Positions 38,632-48,584 of a DNA stretch of 64,000 nucleotides are shown piece by piece; position 1 is the first letter of the stretch; the number at the start of each line of letters is the position of its first letter. The stretch covers positions 434,001-498,000 of the forward strand of contig NZ_VZZZ01000001.1 of NCBI RefSeq assembly GCF_009193265.1, given 5' to 3'. This stretch comes from Marinobacter changyiensis (GTDB lineage: Bacteria > Pseudomonadota > Gammaproteobacteria > Pseudomonadales > Oleiphilaceae). Below the pieces are notes generated by a model. That model worked only from the letters and a program-made list of their open reading frames with translations, had not been told where the DNA came from and did not search any database. The translations under genes were made by a program, and so were the position numbers.

Positions 38632-40044
38632 TCAGCCCAGGCCACCCCGGGTCAGTTTGAGCGGATCAAGCAAGGCTTCCAGTTGCGCCCGACTGAGATC
38701 ACAACGCTCTTCTGCCACATCAATGATCGGCCGGCCGGTTTTGTAGGCTTCCTTGGCAATATCAGCGGCCAGGGCATAGCCGATTTCTGGGTTGAGTGCC
38801 GTCACCAGAACCGGATTTTTCCCCACCGCCGCATCCAGATGGGCAGAGTTGACCGTGAACCCGGTAATGGCTTTATCCGCCATCAGACTGGCCGCGTTGG
38901 ACAGCAGGTTGATCATATCGATCAGGTTGGCACCCACCAGGGGCAGCATGACGTTAAGCTGGAAGTTACCAGACTGCCCCGCTATGGCCACAGCGCTGTC
39001 CAACCCGGTGACTTGAGCCGAAACCATCGCCACCGATTCCGGAATCACCGGGTTGACCTTGCCCGGCATGATACTGCTGCCGGGTTGCAGGGCCGGGAGA
39101 CTGATTTCCGCCAGCCCGTGAATCGGGCCACTGTTCATCCAGCGTAAGTCATTGGCGATCTTGGTCAGCACGATACCCACACCCCGCAACTGGGCAGACA
39201 ATGCAACCGGAGCATCGACCGCACTCTGGCCCACAAATTTGTGTTCCAGCGAGCGGAAGTGGAAGCCAGTATGGTCTGACAACGCCTCGACAAAGCGGCT
39301 GGCAAAATCGTCATGGGCATTCACGCCGGTGCCAACAGCCGTACCACCCTGGGGCACTGCGAGCAATTCTTCACAGGCGTGCTCCACGCGTCTCTCCGCA
39401 GCGTGCAACTGCTCCCGCCAGGTCCGCAATTCCTGACCGAGCGTTACCGGCATGGCGTCCATCAAGTGAGTGCGACCGGTTTTGACCTGTTCTGAAAACA
39501 GTGCCTCCCGTTCATAGATCATGCCCTGAAGGTGCGACAGTGCAGGCAGTAGCTGTTGATGTACCTGAGTAACGGCACTGAGATGGATAGCCGTCGGAAT
39601 TACGTCATTGGAGCTCTGGCTCATATTGACGTGGTCATTGGGGTTAATCGCCTGTCCCGCCTGTTCAGCCAGCCGGGCGATAACCTCGTTGACATTCATG
39701 TTGGTGCTGGTGCCGGAGCCGGTCTGATAACGATCAATCGGGAACTGGTCCCGGTGGTCGCCTTGAAGTAACCGGTCGCAGGCATCCACAATTGCTCCCC
39801 GCTGGGGCTCATCCAGCAAACCAAGAACTTTATTGGCTTCCGCAGCGGCGCGTTTGATACGGACAACCGCGTCAATAAATGCAGGCGGCATCGGCAACCC
39901 GCTGACCGGGAAGTTTTCAATGGCCCGCTGGGTTTGGGCGCCCCAGAGTGCCGAGGCGGGCACGTGGACCTCCCCAAGGCTGTCCCGCTCTATCCTGTCA
40001 TCGCTCATGGCTGTTTTGTCGCTCATAGCTGTTTGGTCGCTCAT
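38632..40044 (-). CDS. fumC: Class II fumarate hydratase
   Basis: FumC interconverts fumarate and malate in the TCA cycle without an iron-sulfur cluster. Visible: SGTSTNMNVNEVIA, HVNMSQSSNDVIPTAIH, the active site KTGRTHLMDAMPVTLGQE, and the superfamily signature GSSIMPGKVNP. The start at 40044 follows GGAGGAG at good spacing. The N-terminus carries a small repeat, MSDQTA-MSDKTA-MSDD, from an 18-bp tandem duplication. Length is about 470 aa, normal. Together with mqo it covers fumarate to oxaloacetate. Confidence 0.95.
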   Translation of the reverse strand: MSDQTAMSDKTAMSDDRIERDSLGEVHVPASALWGAQTQRAIENFPVSGLPMPPAFIDAVVRIKRAAAEANKVLGLLDEPQRGAIVDACDRLLQGDHRDQFPIDRYQTGSGTSTNMNVNEVIARLAEQAGQAINPNDHVNMSQSSNDVIPTAIHLSAVTQVHQQLLPALSHLQGMIYEREALFSEQVKTGRTHLMDAMPVTLGQELRTWREQLHAAERRVEHACEELLAVPQGGTAVGTGVNAHDDFASRFVEALSDHTGFHFRSLEHKFVGQSAVDAPVALSAQLRGVGIVLTKIANDLRWMNSGPIHGLAEISLPALQPGSSIMPGKVNPVIPESVAMVSAQVTGLDSAVAIAGQSGNFQLNVMLPLVGANLIDMINLLSNAASLMADKAITGFTVNSAHLDAAVGKNPVLVTALNPEIGYALAADIAKEAYKTGRPIIDVAEERCDLSRAQLEALLDPLKLTRGGLG

Positions 40045-40139
40045 GGTAGCTCCTCCCGTGTGAACGGCACTTGCTCTATCAACCAATACGAATCTTAAGC
40101 CCTTATGTCTCAGGGCGGCACCCCGATGCAAACTCGACG

Positions 40140-40415
40140 TCAGCTGTGCTTCAGCCTGACATGATCACAAATACCGGTGACCTGTTCAAAGCTGAGGATC
40201 AACGTGTGTACCGTATTGGTATAGGTGTCGTGCAGGTGGAATTTGAATCGGCGCTGCTTCTCCCCCAGGAGAAAACCGTCGTACTCCTTTACCAGTTCCC
40301 TGACGTCTCCGCCCTGATCCTTTGACCAGGTTGCATTAAAGGGCCCCAGTATTGCGCCACCGGCCAGACACACAGTAACTTCATGATTGGTCAAAGCATT
40401 TTCCGAATTCAGCAT
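40140..40415 (-). CDS. Hypothetical small protein
   Basis: A 91-aa soluble protein starting MLNSENALTN with GAGGG about 7 nt upstream, supporting translation. Composition is ordinary and there is no signal or membrane segment. I see no recognisable motif. It lies between fumC and the ErcS-like kinase on the same strand as both. Confidence 0.5.
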   Translation of the reverse strand: MLNSENALTNHEVTVCLAGGAILGPFNATWSKDQGGDVRELVKEYDGFLLGEKQRRFKFHLHDTYTNTVHTLILSFEQVTGICDHVRLKHS

Positions 40416-40546
40416 ACAGAACCCTCGCGATCAAAAGGTGGTAGTGACACCTCAAGTGTAGACTCGATTCGAGTCAAGCCTAAACAACTCAACGGCAACA
40501 TGACGCGACTTTAAGGGTTGGCGATTGCAAGAGACTGGCTTGGCGG

Positions 40547-42331
40547 CTATTTAACGGCGCTGTCCAGGTGTGAAGGGCTGACCAGGCTCGCCAGTAACGC
40601 CCGCAGCCGATTGGGTTTTACCGGCTTGTTGAGTACCGGAAACGCCTGCGCACGCAGCGATCGCAGGCAGGTATCACTCCGGTCTGCGGTAATGATGGCG
40701 GCGGGTATCTCCTGCTCAAGCGCCCGCCGAACCGCCTGAATTGCATCACAACCGGTTTTGCTGTGGTCCAGGTGATAGTCTGCAAGAATGGCATCCGGGG
40801 CTCGAGAAGAGGCCAGGCAATGGTCAACAGCATTTTCCGGACCGGTCGCGGTGAGTACGTCGCAGCCCCAGCGCTCAAGGAGCGCCCGCATGCTGACCAG
40901 AATCGCTGGCTCATTATCAACCACCAGTACCCGAAACCCTGCCAGCGAACCGTCCGGGGCTGCTTGCACGGGCTGAGAAAAAGCAGGCGGCAAAACATCC
41001 ACCACCTCAAGCGGTAAAGACAGCGAGAATCGTGACCCTTTGCCGGGCACTGACGCCACGTCAATGCCACAACCGAGCATTCTCGCCATGCGCTCCACGA
41101 TAGCCAGACCCAGACCAACACCCTGACGCCCGCCCGACTGTGGTGGCAGTAATTGGTGAAACTCCGTAAATATGTCCGTCAGCTTGTCGGCGGCAATACC
41201 TACGCCGGTGTCCCAGACGTCGATGCGCAGAGCCGTGCCGCGTCGGCGCATCGCCAGTAAAATCCGACCTTCAGGTGTGTAACGGAAGGCATTACTCAGC
41301 AAGTTCCTCAGGATGCGCGTCAGCATTCTGGGATCGGTTCGCACCAGTGCCTCCTGTGAGCGCAGGTGAAAAGCCAGCCGGGCATTGCGGGCAACCGGCT
41401 CGAATTCGTCTGCCAGGCCTTCAACCAGCTGGCGGATATCCACCCAGCTGATATCAGGCTGCATCGCTTGCTGGTCAAGCTTGGAGATATCCAGCAGGTC
41501 CGCCAGCAAATCTTCGGCGCCTTCCAGGGCGCGGTGAATCTGCTCGATCAGCCGGCTTTCGCGCACCGGCAGCGCACTGTCCTGCAAGGTGCTCACCAGC
41601 AGGCGGGCGGCATTCAGTGGTTGCAACAAGTCATGGCTTGCAGCAGCCAGATACTTGTCTTTGCTGCGATTGGCTTCTTTTGCCGCTGCCACGGCGATGG
41701 TCAGTTCGCGCTCTACTTTTTTACGCTGCTCAATGTTGTAACGCAGACCGTCATTGGCATTCTGCAGCGCCTCCGTGCGTTCCTCCACCCGCCGTTCCAG
41801 TTCGGCATTCAGCTGCACCAGCCTGACCCGGGCGATGTGACGCTCGGTGATATCGGCCACAAAGGCTTCTACCACTTCAACGCCCAGATCCGGACGACGC
41901 AGCAGGGTCATGGCAACGGTAACAGGTTCACCGTCAGCCCGGCGTAACTGGACTTCCCGGGCACTGATGCGGCCCTCAGACAGCAACTCGTGACGAACCT
42001 GATCAAAATCATGGGCACGCCAGAACAGTTGCTCCCGCAGTCGGATAATACGACGGCCAAGGTCCTCGGGGCTGTCGTAGCCGCAGATTTTGGCCATCGC
42101 GGGGTTTATGGATAAGAAACCGCCTTTCAGGTCACCCTGGAAGATACCGTGCAGGGCGTTCTCGAACAGCCACTTATACCGGTTACGTTCTTTTTCCAGC
42201 TCTTCAATGCGGGCCAGCATGGCGGGATAATGACTCTTTCGGGCCGAATGGCTGCCCAGCCCGAGCAGGTCGCCGACATCGTAATCTGGCTCTGCCGGGT
42301 CAGAGGGCTTCTTCATAAACCACTTCAACAT
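40547..42331 (-). CDS. Hybrid sensor histidine kinase/response regulator, ErcS-like
   Basis: A cytosolic sensor of 594 aa without membrane helices. Domains: short N-terminus, PAS at ~50-170, coiled coil at ~170-225, HisKA with phospho-acceptor His233 (AAASHDLLQPLN), HATPase with RNLLSNAFRYTPEG and WDTGVGIAADKL and GVGLGLAIVERMA, then a C-terminal receiver with ADYHLDHSKTG (acceptor Asp). In Pseudomonas the kinase next to ercA is ErcS, which acts in ethanol-oxidation control; synteny supports the same role. It starts inside the last codons of ercA (32-nt overlap; ATG at 42316 is an alternative), implying coupling. It is a paralogue of the kinase at 61683. Confidence 0.88.
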   Translation of the reverse strand: MLKWFMKKPSDPAEPDYDVGDLLGLGSHSARKSHYPAMLARIEELEKERNRYKWLFENALHGIFQGDLKGGFLSINPAMAKICGYDSPEDLGRRIIRLREQLFWRAHDFDQVRHELLSEGRISAREVQLRRADGEPVTVAMTLLRRPDLGVEVVEAFVADITERHIARVRLVQLNAELERRVEERTEALQNANDGLRYNIEQRKKVERELTIAVAAAKEANRSKDKYLAAASHDLLQPLNAARLLVSTLQDSALPVRESRLIEQIHRALEGAEDLLADLLDISKLDQQAMQPDISWVDIRQLVEGLADEFEPVARNARLAFHLRSQEALVRTDPRMLTRILRNLLSNAFRYTPEGRILLAMRRRGTALRIDVWDTGVGIAADKLTDIFTEFHQLLPPQSGGRQGVGLGLAIVERMARMLGCGIDVASVPGKGSRFSLSLPLEVVDVLPPAFSQPVQAAPDGSLAGFRVLVVDNEPAILVSMRALLERWGCDVLTATGPENAVDHCLASSRAPDAILADYHLDHSKTGCDAIQAVRRALEQEIPAAIITADRSDTCLRSLRAQAFPVLNKPVKPNRLRALLASLVSPSHLDSAVK

Positions 42332-43463
42332 CTCGCTGGGAGGACTTTCGGGGGTTGGTCAGAATGCAGGGGTCCTGCATCGCAAAACCGGACAGCGACG
42401 GGATATCGGACCTCGTCACGCCCAGTTTGGCCAGTTTGGCCTCCAGCCCGACCGCACGCTTGAGCAGGATAATGCGCTCCATCAACCTCGACTTCACCGT
42501 CGCCATGGTCATGCCACGGGTATCAATGCCCATGGTTTCCGCTACCCGCTTGAAGCGCTCATCGGCGGAAGCGAAATTATAGGCAACCACGTGCTCCAGC
42601 AGCATGGCATTGCACAGCCCGTGGGGCAGGTCCAGAAAACCACCAAGACTATGAGACATGGCGTGCACCGCACCGAGAATGGCATTTGAAAACGCCAGGC
42701 CTGCCTGCATGGACGCCAGCATGATGTGCTCACGCAACTGGCTGTCGGACGGATTTTTAACCAGGGGTTCCAGATGCTGGTTGATCAGCCGGATTGCCTC
42801 CAGCGCGTGGCTATCGGTCAGCGGGCCGCTGCCGGTTGACACATAGGCTTCAATTGCATGCACCAACGCATCGACCCCGGTGCAGGCCGTGAGAAACGGG
42901 TCCATGGTCCCGGTCACTTCCGGATCTATCAGTGACACATCCGGCACCACAGCCTTGCTGATGATCGAGAATTTGAAGCGGCGAACGGGGTCGGAAATGA
43001 TGGCAAACTGGGACACATCCGCCGAGGTGCCTGCCGTGGTGGGTATCAGTATCAGCGGCGGCGATGGCAGGGTAATGGTATCGACGCCTTCAAACTCGAG
43101 AATATTCCGGCCATGGGCGCTGACAATCCCGATGCCCTTGGCACAATCCATCGGGCTGCCACCACCGATGGCCACGATGACATCACATCCCGCACTCTTA
43201 TACAGCTCGGCACCGGCCATGACCTCATCCACTTTGGGGTTCGATGTCACACCAGTAAAGGTAACGTAATCAATACCTCCTGCACGCAGGAGTTCCTCGA
43301 TTTCGGCCACCCAGCCAACGGCCTTAACTCCCGGATCAGAGACCAGCAATACCCTGCGCGCGGCGAAATTACTGGCAAAATTGGCAACCGTTTTGCGTGA
43401 ACCTGCACCGAAGACAATCTCCGGAGAGACAAATTTGCGCAAGGTCGAAATGTCGTGACTCAT
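42300..43463 (-). CDS. ercA: Iron-containing alcohol dehydrogenase, ErcA-like
   Basis: A group III (Fe-dependent) alcohol dehydrogenase. Visible: nucleotide site AIGGGSPMDCAKGIGI, TTAGTSADVSQFAII, and the metal-ligand stretch DALVHAIEAYVS with HAMSHSLGGFLDLPHGLCNA. Length is 387 aa from the ATG at 43463 (an ATG four codons upstream is possible). In P. aeruginosa ErcA is encoded between pqqH and ercS and is needed for induction of the ethanol-oxidation regulon. The same order is seen here, so I use that name by synteny. Confidence 0.88.
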   Translation of the reverse strand: MSHDISTLRKFVSPEIVFGAGSRKTVANFASNFAARRVLLVSDPGVKAVGWVAEIEELLRAGGIDYVTFTGVTSNPKVDEVMAGAELYKSAGCDVIVAIGGGSPMDCAKGIGIVSAHGRNILEFEGVDTITLPSPPLILIPTTAGTSADVSQFAIISDPVRRFKFSIISKAVVPDVSLIDPEVTGTMDPFLTACTGVDALVHAIEAYVSTGSGPLTDSHALEAIRLINQHLEPLVKNPSDSQLREHIMLASMQAGLAFSNAILGAVHAMSHSLGGFLDLPHGLCNAMLLEHVVAYNFASADERFKRVAETMGIDTRGMTMATVKSRLMERIILLKRAVGLEAKLAKLGVTRSDIPSLSGFAMQDPCILTNPRKSSQRDVEVVYEEAL

Positions 43464-43553
43464 AAGCGCCCTCAATCAAATTATTGTTATTGTCACAATC
43501 CACTCTTAGTGTACTCCCAATGCACTCTCGCTGCTCTTTAGTGGATGAGTGGA

Positions 43554-45311
43554 TTAGTGGGCACCCGCGGCTGCACAATGACGCTGATAGAAATCCAGCA
43601 GCCGCTCCAGCATGAAAACCTGACGGTCCGGCTGGCGAAAGCCATGGCCTTCCTCGGCGAAGTAATGATACTCAGGTTCGAAGCCTCCGCGGCTGAGCGC
43701 TGCCACCATAGCTTCAGTCTGTTGTGGCACCACCACTTTGTCCTGACCGCCCTGAAAAAAGATCACCGGGTGTTTTATCCGGTGGCTTTGAGCCACCGGG
43801 GTACGGTCTTGCCAACGCCGGGCATGGGTTTCCGGATCACCCAGCAACCAGTCCAGATACCCGGATTCAAACCGGTGGGTCCGGGTGCGTAAGCGGGCCG
43901 GGTCACTGACACCGAACAGGCTGGCACCGGCCAGGAAGACGTCAGAATCCACCAGTGCCATAAGCGCGGTGTAGCCGCCGGCACTGCGACCCTGGACGAA
44001 GGCTCGCCCGGCATCCGCCAGTTTTTTCCCCGCCAGATAAACAACGGCAGCCTGGACGTCTTCCACATCCGATACGCCCCATTGTTGCGCCAATGACTGC
44101 CGGAAGAGGCGGCCGAACCCGGTACTGCCACGATAATTCACCGCTGCCACCGCAAAGCCATGGTGGGCCCAGAACTGCACCTGCGGATCAAACACCGGGT
44201 AAGCGGCCGAGGTCGGACCACCGTGGACCAGTACGATCAAGGGCGGCGGCTGAGTCGGGATAACCGTTGAATTTTGTGGGCCAGGCGGCCGGTAATATAG
44301 CCCGGTGACCGTTTGTCCGTCTTTGGCCTGAAACCGGAAACGGCTGGGCAAAATACAGTCGCTGGCGGGTAAGGGTTGTTCGCCACCGGCCAGAACTTTC
44401 ACACTACCGGAGCGCAGGTCAATCTCAAGCACGCTGTCCGTTGCATCCGACCGTCGCGCAATGCAGATGAGACGGCTCCCGACTCCCTGCAGAGCGCGGA
44501 AATCCACATACCCGATAGCCAGCCGTTGAGGCGCGGCATGATCACCGGAGTGATACCAGAGCTCACCAAACCCCTCCTGATACCTGACACTGGCCCAGCC
44601 CGAGGCCTCGACCCCGGTCCATTGGCGCTCGCCCAATTGCCAGGGCGCATTGCCGTGGTCGGCAGCGACTTCCGAGAGCGCTTGCCATCGAGTTCTGCCA
44701 GCGCCCGTAGCTTCGACCCGAAATGGCTGCCACCAGCCCAGATGATCCGACAGTACCACCAGGTCATTGCCAATGAAACCGGGCTGCTGCACCGACGCCG
44801 GGGTGGGGGTATCACAGCTACAAACGTCCGACAGTTCACCGGTTTCTTCCACTGTGGCGAACCAGAGCCGGCTTTGCTGCCAGGGCATATCGGGCAACTG
44901 CCAGGTCACCCAGGCCAGGCACCCGCCATCATCACTGACCGCGGCAGCGCCATAAAAATCATCCCCTTCCCGAACAACCTTGAGGGAACCGGACGCGATA
45001 TCCACCGCTACCAGCTGCTGCCGGACAGCTCCGTCCGTCAGAGTGAGCTCCCGGACCGCCAGCAGACGATTGCGCACCGGGTCGGCCACCAGCCCGCCAA
45101 AGCTGCTGTCAGAATCCCGGGTCAGCGATGCCATACTGCCGGTAGCCAGTTCCACTTTGCTGATCTGCTGGCTGGCACCATCGACCACGTAGGCACAGTC
45201 GCCCAGCAGGCAGAGGGCGCCACCGCCATAGCCGTTGACGTTACTGCGTATTGTCATATCAGGATGGCTGGCCAGTACCGGCTGGTTGTTTTCCAGCCGC
45301 CAGAGCCGCAC
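43554..45311 (-). CDS. S9 prolyl oligopeptidase family protein, PqqH-like
   Basis: The C-terminal alpha/beta hydrolase domain has FVQGRSAGGYTALMAL (nucleophile Ser in GRSAGG), LFGVSDPARLR, a late Asp (FFQGGQDKVVVPQQ) and His (YFAEEGHGFR). The N-terminal part is a beta-propeller. In Pseudomonas the gene after pqqE in this cluster is pqqH (PA1990); a role in processing PqqA or its peptide remnants is suggested, not shown. The only standard start is GTG at 45311, but homologous sequence continues upstream to about 45425, where ATC follows GGAG at 5 nt and abuts the pqqE stop. The true N-terminus is thus probably longer by 38 residues. Confidence 0.85.
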   Translation of the reverse strand: MRLWRLENNQPVLASHPDMTIRSNVNGYGGGALCLLGDCAYVVDGASQQISKVELATGSMASLTRDSDSSFGGLVADPVRNRLLAVRELTLTDGAVRQQLVAVDIASGSLKVVREGDDFYGAAAVSDDGGCLAWVTWQLPDMPWQQSRLWFATVEETGELSDVCSCDTPTPASVQQPGFIGNDLVVLSDHLGWWQPFRVEATGAGRTRWQALSEVAADHGNAPWQLGERQWTGVEASGWASVRYQEGFGELWYHSGDHAAPQRLAIGYVDFRALQGVGSRLICIARRSDATDSVLEIDLRSGSVKVLAGGEQPLPASDCILPSRFRFQAKDGQTVTGLYYRPPGPQNSTVIPTQPPPLIVLVHGGPTSAAYPVFDPQVQFWAHHGFAVAAVNYRGSTGFGRLFRQSLAQQWGVSDVEDVQAAVVYLAGKKLADAGRAFVQGRSAGGYTALMALVDSDVFLAGASLFGVSDPARLRTRTHRFESGYLDWLLGDPETHARRWQDRTPVAQSHRIKHPVIFFQGGQDKVVVPQQTEAMVAALSRGGFEPEYHYFAEEGHGFRQPDRQVFMLERLLDFYQRHCAAAGAH

Positions 45312-45426
45312 TGAACCATCGCCAGGATCGAACTCCAGCCACGCCAGGAACTCGCCGGCAACCCGGAGACCATCGCGCTGCCGCAGTGCCGCCGCAGCTT
45401 GCCGGGCGCTGAAGACCGAGGGGATT

Positions 45427-46572
45427 TCAGCTCCGGAAGAACAGCCGGGAGTTGTTGGCGTTACGATAGGTCAGATCCTTGAGTCCGGCGGTGGCGTGGT
45501 CGGCAGCGCGCCGGGCGGCCAGCACCCTGTCGTGATGGGGAGATTTGTCACAGACCGGATCGGCATTGTCGGCGTTGCCTGTCAGCAGATACGCCTGACA
45601 TCGGCAACCACCAAAATCCTTGCCCTTTTCATCACAGGAACGGCAGGGCTCCGGCATCCAGCTGTCACCCCGGTAGTGATTGAAACCCGGGCTGTCGTAC
45701 CAGATCGATTTCAGCGTGCTCTCGCGGGTGTTCGGGAATTCAATCGGCAGCAATCGGGCACTGTGACAGGGTAGCGCCGTGCCATCCGGCGCCACCGTCA
45801 GGAACAGGCTGCCCCAGCCGTTCATGCAACCCTTCGGACGTTCCTCGTAATAGTCCGGAGTCACAAAAATCAGCTTCATGGCCGAACCGCTGTCCGCCAG
45901 CCGCTGGCGATAGACATTCACTTCCCGCTCTGCCACTTCCAGCTGCCCGGCGGAGGGCATCAGCCCTTCCCGGTTCTTGAAGGCCCAGCCGTAATACTGG
46001 CAGGTGGCGAGCTCGACGTAATCGGCGCCCAGTCGATCACACAGTGAGATGATGTCATTCATCTGGTGAATGTTGTGGCGATGTATGACGAAGTTGAGCA
46101 CCATCGGGTAGCCGGCTTCCTTGACCGCCCGGGCCATGGCCAGCTTCTGTTCGAACGCTTTGCGGGAACCGGCGACGGCATTGTTGAGCTCGGGGTCGGA
46201 GGCCTGAAAGCTGACCTGGATGTGGTCCAGACCGGCTACCCGGAAGTCGTTAACCTTGGCGTCGGTAAGCCCGATTCCGGAAGTAATCAGGTTGCTGTAA
46301 TAACCCAGGTGCCGGGCCTCGGCAATCAACTCCGCCAGATCCTGCCGCACCAGAGGCTCACCCCCTGAAAAACCGAGCTGGGCCGCACCCATTGCCCGGC
46401 CCTGGCGCAGCACGCTCACCCACTGTTCGGTGCTGAGTTCGTCCTTACTCTGGGCAAAATCCAATGGATTGGAGCAATAGGGACATTGCAGCGGGCAGCG
46501 ATAAGTCAACTCCGCCAGCAGCCACAGTGGCGGGCCTATGGCTTTTTCCTGACCGTTCAGCAGCCTCGTCAT
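45427..46572 (-). CDS. pqqE: PQQ biosynthesis radical SAM enzyme PqqE
   Basis: PqqE uses S-adenosylmethionine to link Glu and Tyr side chains of PqqA, the first step of PQQ synthesis. The radical SAM cluster motif is CPLQCPYC near residue 26. The C-terminal SPASM/auxiliary clusters use [22 protein letters not shown] and [21 protein letters not shown]. Length is 381 aa. It overlaps pqqD by 4 nt (ATGA), implying translational coupling. Confidence 0.97.
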   Translation of the reverse strand: MTRLLNGQEKAIGPPLWLLAELTYRCPLQCPYCSNPLDFAQSKDELSTEQWVSVLRQGRAMGAAQLGFSGGEPLVRQDLAELIAEARHLGYYSNLITSGIGLTDAKVNDFRVAGLDHIQVSFQASDPELNNAVAGSRKAFEQKLAMARAVKEAGYPMVLNFVIHRHNIHQMNDIISLCDRLGADYVELATCQYYGWAFKNREGLMPSAGQLEVAEREVNVYRQRLADSGSAMKLIFVTPDYYEERPKGCMNGWGSLFLTVAPDGTALPCHSARLLPIEFPNTRESTLKSIWYDSPGFNHYRGDSWMPEPCRSCDEKGKDFGGCRCQAYLLTGNADNADPVCDKSPHHDRVLAARRAADHATAGLKDLTYRNANNSRLFFRS

Positions 46573-46838
46573 TGCAACAGGATCCAGTGCTTGCCCAGGG
46601 CGTCGGCCAGAAATTCACAGACGTCCTCCTTCAACGGGCCGGCCTCGGGAAACTGTTGCTCCAGCCGGGCGACCACCTGCTCCACCGTGCGGGTGCCGTC
46701 CAGCTCCGCCAGAATTGCCGAGGCGCTGTCATTGAGCTTGACCATGCCTTCCGGGTAAAGCAGCACGTGGGCGTTCTGCACCGGCTCCCACTGGAAGCGA
46801 AAGCCCGGGCGCAGCGCTGGCACCTGGTCGAGCATCAT
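46569..46838 (-). CDS. pqqD: PQQ biosynthesis peptide chaperone PqqD
   Basis: PqqD binds the PqqA precursor and presents it to PqqE. The 89-90-aa product has the family pattern [35 protein letters not shown] and ALGKHWI. Tandem ATG codons at 46838 and 46835 overlap the pqqC stop (ATGATG/TGA). I use the first. Upstream frame to 46934 lies inside pqqC and is not used. Confidence 0.95.
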   Translation of the reverse strand: MMLDQVPALRPGFRFQWEPVQNAHVLLYPEGMVKLNDSASAILAELDGTRTVEQVVARLEQQFPEAGPLKEDVCEFLADALGKHWILLQ

Positions 46839-47605
46839 TCCAGCCCCCGGTGGTAGACCTGTTGCGCGGTGACGGTGTGATACGGCGGCGTCTGGTGCAC
46901 ATACGCCATAGTCATGGCATCCAACATAGACCATAAAATATCCAGTTTGAACTGCAGGATTTCCAACGCCCGGCTCTGGGCCGAGGCGGTGTCAAAGTGA
47001 TCAAGGGTGATGGACAGACCATGCTCGACATCCCGACGGGCTTCCGACAGGCGTTTGCGGAAATAGGCGTAGCCCTGGGCATCAATCCAGGGGTAATGGG
47101 TGGGCCAGCTCTGCAGCCGGGACTGGTGAATCTCCGGGGCGAAGAGCTCCGTCAGGGACGAACAGGCGGCCTCTTGCCAGCTGGCGCGACGGGCGAACTG
47201 GACATAGGCGTCGACCGCAAAGCGCACCCCGGGCAACACGTGACGTTGATCGATGACTTCTTCCCGGCTGAGTCCGACAGACTCCGCCAGCGCCAGCCAG
47301 GCTTCGATACCACCGGCATCGTCGCCGCTGCCATCGTGATCCAGCACTCGTTGCAACCATTGGCGTCGAATCGCCGGCTCCGGACAGTTGGCCATGATGG
47401 CGGCGTCTTTGCGGGGAATGCTGATCTGGTAGTAATAACGGTTAGCCACCCAGCCCCGAATCTGTTCCGGTGTGCATTGCCCGCTGTACATGGCCTGATG
47501 GTAGGGATGATGAATGTGGTAGAACTGCCCTTTTGCGCGCAATGCCTTTTCGAAGGCTTCCCGATTCATAGCGGGCTCAGGCCTGTGACTGACTATGGCG
47601 TTCAT
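46835..47605 (-). CDS. pqqC: Pyrroloquinoline-quinone synthase PqqC
   Basis: PqqC is the cofactorless oxidase that performs the last ring closure and eight-electron oxidation to PQQ. Family features: [39 protein letters not shown] and the active-site residues in [18 protein letters not shown]. Length is 256 aa from the ATG at 47605, which overlaps the pqqB stop by 4 nt and has GGGGGC upstream. The open frame upstream to 47641 is inside pqqB. Confidence 0.97.
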   Translation of the reverse strand: MNAIVSHRPEPAMNREAFEKALRAKGQFYHIHHPYHQAMYSGQCTPEQIRGWVANRYYYQISIPRKDAAIMANCPEPAIRRQWLQRVLDHDGSGDDAGGIEAWLALAESVGLSREEVIDQRHVLPGVRFAVDAYVQFARRASWQEAACSSLTELFAPEIHQSRLQSWPTHYPWIDAQGYAYFRKRLSEARRDVEHGLSITLDHFDTASAQSRALEILQFKLDILWSMLDAMTMAYVHQTPPYHTVTAQQVYHRGLE

Positions 47606-48531
47606 GCTGCCCCCGGCAGTTCCAGATGGAGACCGTCCCACGCCACCTCGATGCCATGCTGGTTCAGCACTGCGCGCTCTGCCGAGTCCTCATCCAGAAT
47701 CGGGTTGGTGTTGTTGATGTGGATCAGGATCTTGCGCCTGGCCGGCAGGCTGTCCAGCAACTCGATCATGCCGCCAGGGCCACTCTGGGCAAGGTGACCC
47801 ATTTCCTGACCGGTCCGGGTGCCGACTTCGCAGCGCAGCATTTCATCGTCATTCCAGACGGTACCGTCCACCAGCAGAGTGTCGGCACGGGCCATCCACT
47901 GGCGGATAGAATCATCGGGCTGGCCCAGCCCCGGGGCGTAAAAAAGCGTGGCACCGGTGCGGGCATCTTCAATGAACAGACCCACGTTGTCCCCCGGATG
48001 GGTCTTGTTGCGACGCGGTGAATAAGGCGGCGCATTACTGAGCAGAGGGATGGCGGTTATCGTCAGGGAGGGCGCGCAAGGGACGTTAAATGACTGGCCC
48101 TCCCGACAGGGCATTTCGTGCCAGCGCAAGCCGCCGTTCCAGTGCTCAAGTATAGTAAACAGGGGAAAGCCTGTACTCAGGTCTTCATGGACCTGGGCGG
48201 TACACCAGACGTCCAGCGGGCAACCTTCCCGCAGAGCCAACAGACCGGTGGTGTGGTCGACCTGGCTGTCGATCAGAATAATGGCGTTGATACCGGTATC
48301 CCGGAGGCTTCGGGCGGGTTGCATGGCAGGAAAAGAAGCCAGCTGAGCCCGAATATCCGGCGAGGCATTGCAGAGAATCCAGTGCTCCCCATCCTCACTG
48401 ATGGCAATGGAGGACTGCGTGCGCGCGCTGGCATTCAGTGTGCCCTTGCGGATGCCATCACAATTGCTGCAGTTGCAGTTCCATTGAGGAAAGCCCCCGC
48501 CGGCCGCCGAGCCGAGAATATGAACGTACAT
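47602..48531 (-). CDS. pqqB: PQQ biosynthesis hydroxylase PqqB (metallo-beta-lactamase fold)
   Basis: PqqB acts between PqqE and PqqC, hydroxylating the excised Glu-Tyr dipeptide. It has the metallo-beta-lactamase fold: [19 protein letters not shown] at the N-terminus, [17 protein letters not shown] in place of the usual HxHxDH, and [13 protein letters not shown] near the C-terminus. Length is 309 aa. It follows pqqA by 54 nt that contain a hairpin. Confidence 0.97.
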   Translation of the reverse strand: MYVHILGSAAGGGFPQWNCNCSNCDGIRKGTLNASARTQSSIAISEDGEHWILCNASPDIRAQLASFPAMQPARSLRDTGINAIILIDSQVDHTTGLLALREGCPLDVWCTAQVHEDLSTGFPLFTILEHWNGGLRWHEMPCREGQSFNVPCAPSLTITAIPLLSNAPPYSPRRNKTHPGDNVGLFIEDARTGATLFYAPGLGQPDDSIRQWMARADTLLVDGTVWNDDEMLRCEVGTRTGQEMGHLAQSGPGGMIELLDSLPARRKILIHINNTNPILDEDSAERAVLNQHGIEVAWDGLHLELPGAA

Positions 48532-48552
48532 GGAGTGTCTCCGGAGTGGAAA

Positions 48553-48578
48553 ACGGCCAGCGGTTTAAGGCTGGCCGT
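48553..48578 (-). promoter_or_regulatory. Hairpin between pqqA and pqqB
   Basis: ACGGCCAGC and GCTGGCCGT form a 9-bp perfect stem around an 8-nt loop. On the minus strand it is followed by TTTTCC. Such hairpins after pqqA in other bacteria limit readthrough, so that the precursor peptide is made in excess over PqqBCDE. Confidence 0.75.
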
Positions 48579-48584
48579 CAATTT

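Noticed and set aside
43464..43553. Copy of the AGTNCYTTGGT element upstream of ercA
   Set aside because: The best candidate (AGTGTACTCCCAATGC at about 43508) lacks the TTGGT core.
44376..45314. 312-codon plus-strand frame antisense to the S9 peptidase
   Set aside because: The opposite strand has coherent beta-propeller and hydrolase motifs; the plus frame is low-complexity and Pro/Arg-rich.
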